From Aquimarina pacifica (lineage in GTDB: Bacteria; Bacteroidota; Bacteroidia; Flavobacteriales; Flavobacteriaceae), in NCBI RefSeq assembly GCF_000520955.1, contig NZ_JACC01000043.1:1-62196 (forward strand): a stretch of DNA of 62,196 bases. Reading direction: 5' to 3'. The notes below the pieces were generated by a model. That model saw only the letters and a list, made by a program, of their open reading frames with translations, did not search any database and was not told the origin of the DNA. Each line of letters opens with the position of its first letter. Position 1 is the stretch's first letter. Positions 62,163 to 62,196 of this stretch are shown here, piece after piece. The position numbers and the translations under genes are program-made.

Positions 62163-62196
62163 TAACATTTAATATATGTGTCTTAGCAGGGCAAAA
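62163..62196. repeat. attC-like boundary element, type I, cut by the window end
   Basis: TAACATTTAATATATGTGTC then TTAGCAGGGCAAAA matches the right arm and first internal part of the type I elements at 50491, 51455 and 58004. It shows that the array continues beyond the right edge. Confidence 0.7.

Noticed and set aside
46041..62196. Interpretation of the repeats as insertion sequences or MITEs
   Set aside because: No transposase is present and no target-site duplication is evident. The elements are placed at fixed distances from stop and start codons, which random insertion would not give. MITE origin cannot be fully excluded.
1..62196. tRNA, rRNA, riboswitch or CRISPR features
   Set aside because: No cloverleaf, rRNA core or regularly spaced identical repeat with unique spacers could be recognised by eye on either strand.

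Overview
The window is AT-rich chromosomal DNA from a bacterium of the phylum Bacteroidota, most likely a marine member of the Flavobacteriaceae. The evidence is the TAnnTTTG-type -7 boxes, the abundance of short lipoproteins, the fibre-like proteins with a C-terminal HLPEI domain, DUF4386, DUF6090 and YHYH proteins, a PL6 alginate lyase and a subclass A2 beta-lactamase. A genus such as Aquimarina is plausible, but that is inference. Apart from rsmE and two neighbouring genes, every gene lies on the minus strand. No rRNA, tRNA, CRISPR array, transposase or integrase was seen.

Region by region. (a) 0-2 kb: a lipoprotein, a 7-bp degenerate tandem repeat and an OmpH/Skp-like periplasmic chaperone. 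(b) 2.1-15.4 kb: a compact five-gene operon read right to left. It encodes three secreted fibre-like proteins that share a C-terminal domain, a very large secreted SpvB/YD-repeat protein, and an RHS-core protein whose variable C-terminus looks like an HNH-type nuclease toxin. Unusual GC-rich palindromes lie in front of it. (c) 15.7-20 kb: rsmE, a phytase-like esterase lipoprotein, a DUF1569 gene broken by an in-frame stop, a DMP19-like protein and a PNPOx-family protein. (d) 20-31 kb: a PL6 lyase with a Tat-exported TIM-barrel protein, a serine hydrolase, aquaporin, a DUF3052-like protein, a DGPF/YciI protein with its ECF42-type sigma factor, and a GH2 beta-glucuronidase. (e) 31-46 kb: DinB, an FAD monooxygenase, an ArsR-SRPBCC-DUF1059 operon with twin operators, DUF4386, a C10 protease with a lipoprotein partner, a class III cyclase, GNATs, a YHYH lipoprotein and an S41 peptidase. 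(f) 46-62.2 kb (window end): a run of short, single, same-strand genes separated by imperfectly palindromic intergenic elements.

Region (f) is the most interesting part. In at least 13 gene junctions a left arm sits 0-17 nt from, or overlaps, the stop codon of one gene in most cases, and a complementary right arm sits about 8-54 nt before the next start codon. This is the geometry of integron gene cassettes with attC sites. The cargo is also cassette-like: GNAT acetyltransferases, a class A beta-lactamase, RidA, a HAD hydrolase, YwqG/DUF1963, MarC/DUF3124, an LRR protein, YHYH, small lipoproteins and broken genes. No integrase is visible and the array runs off the right edge, so an integron-like cassette array is an inference from repeat architecture.
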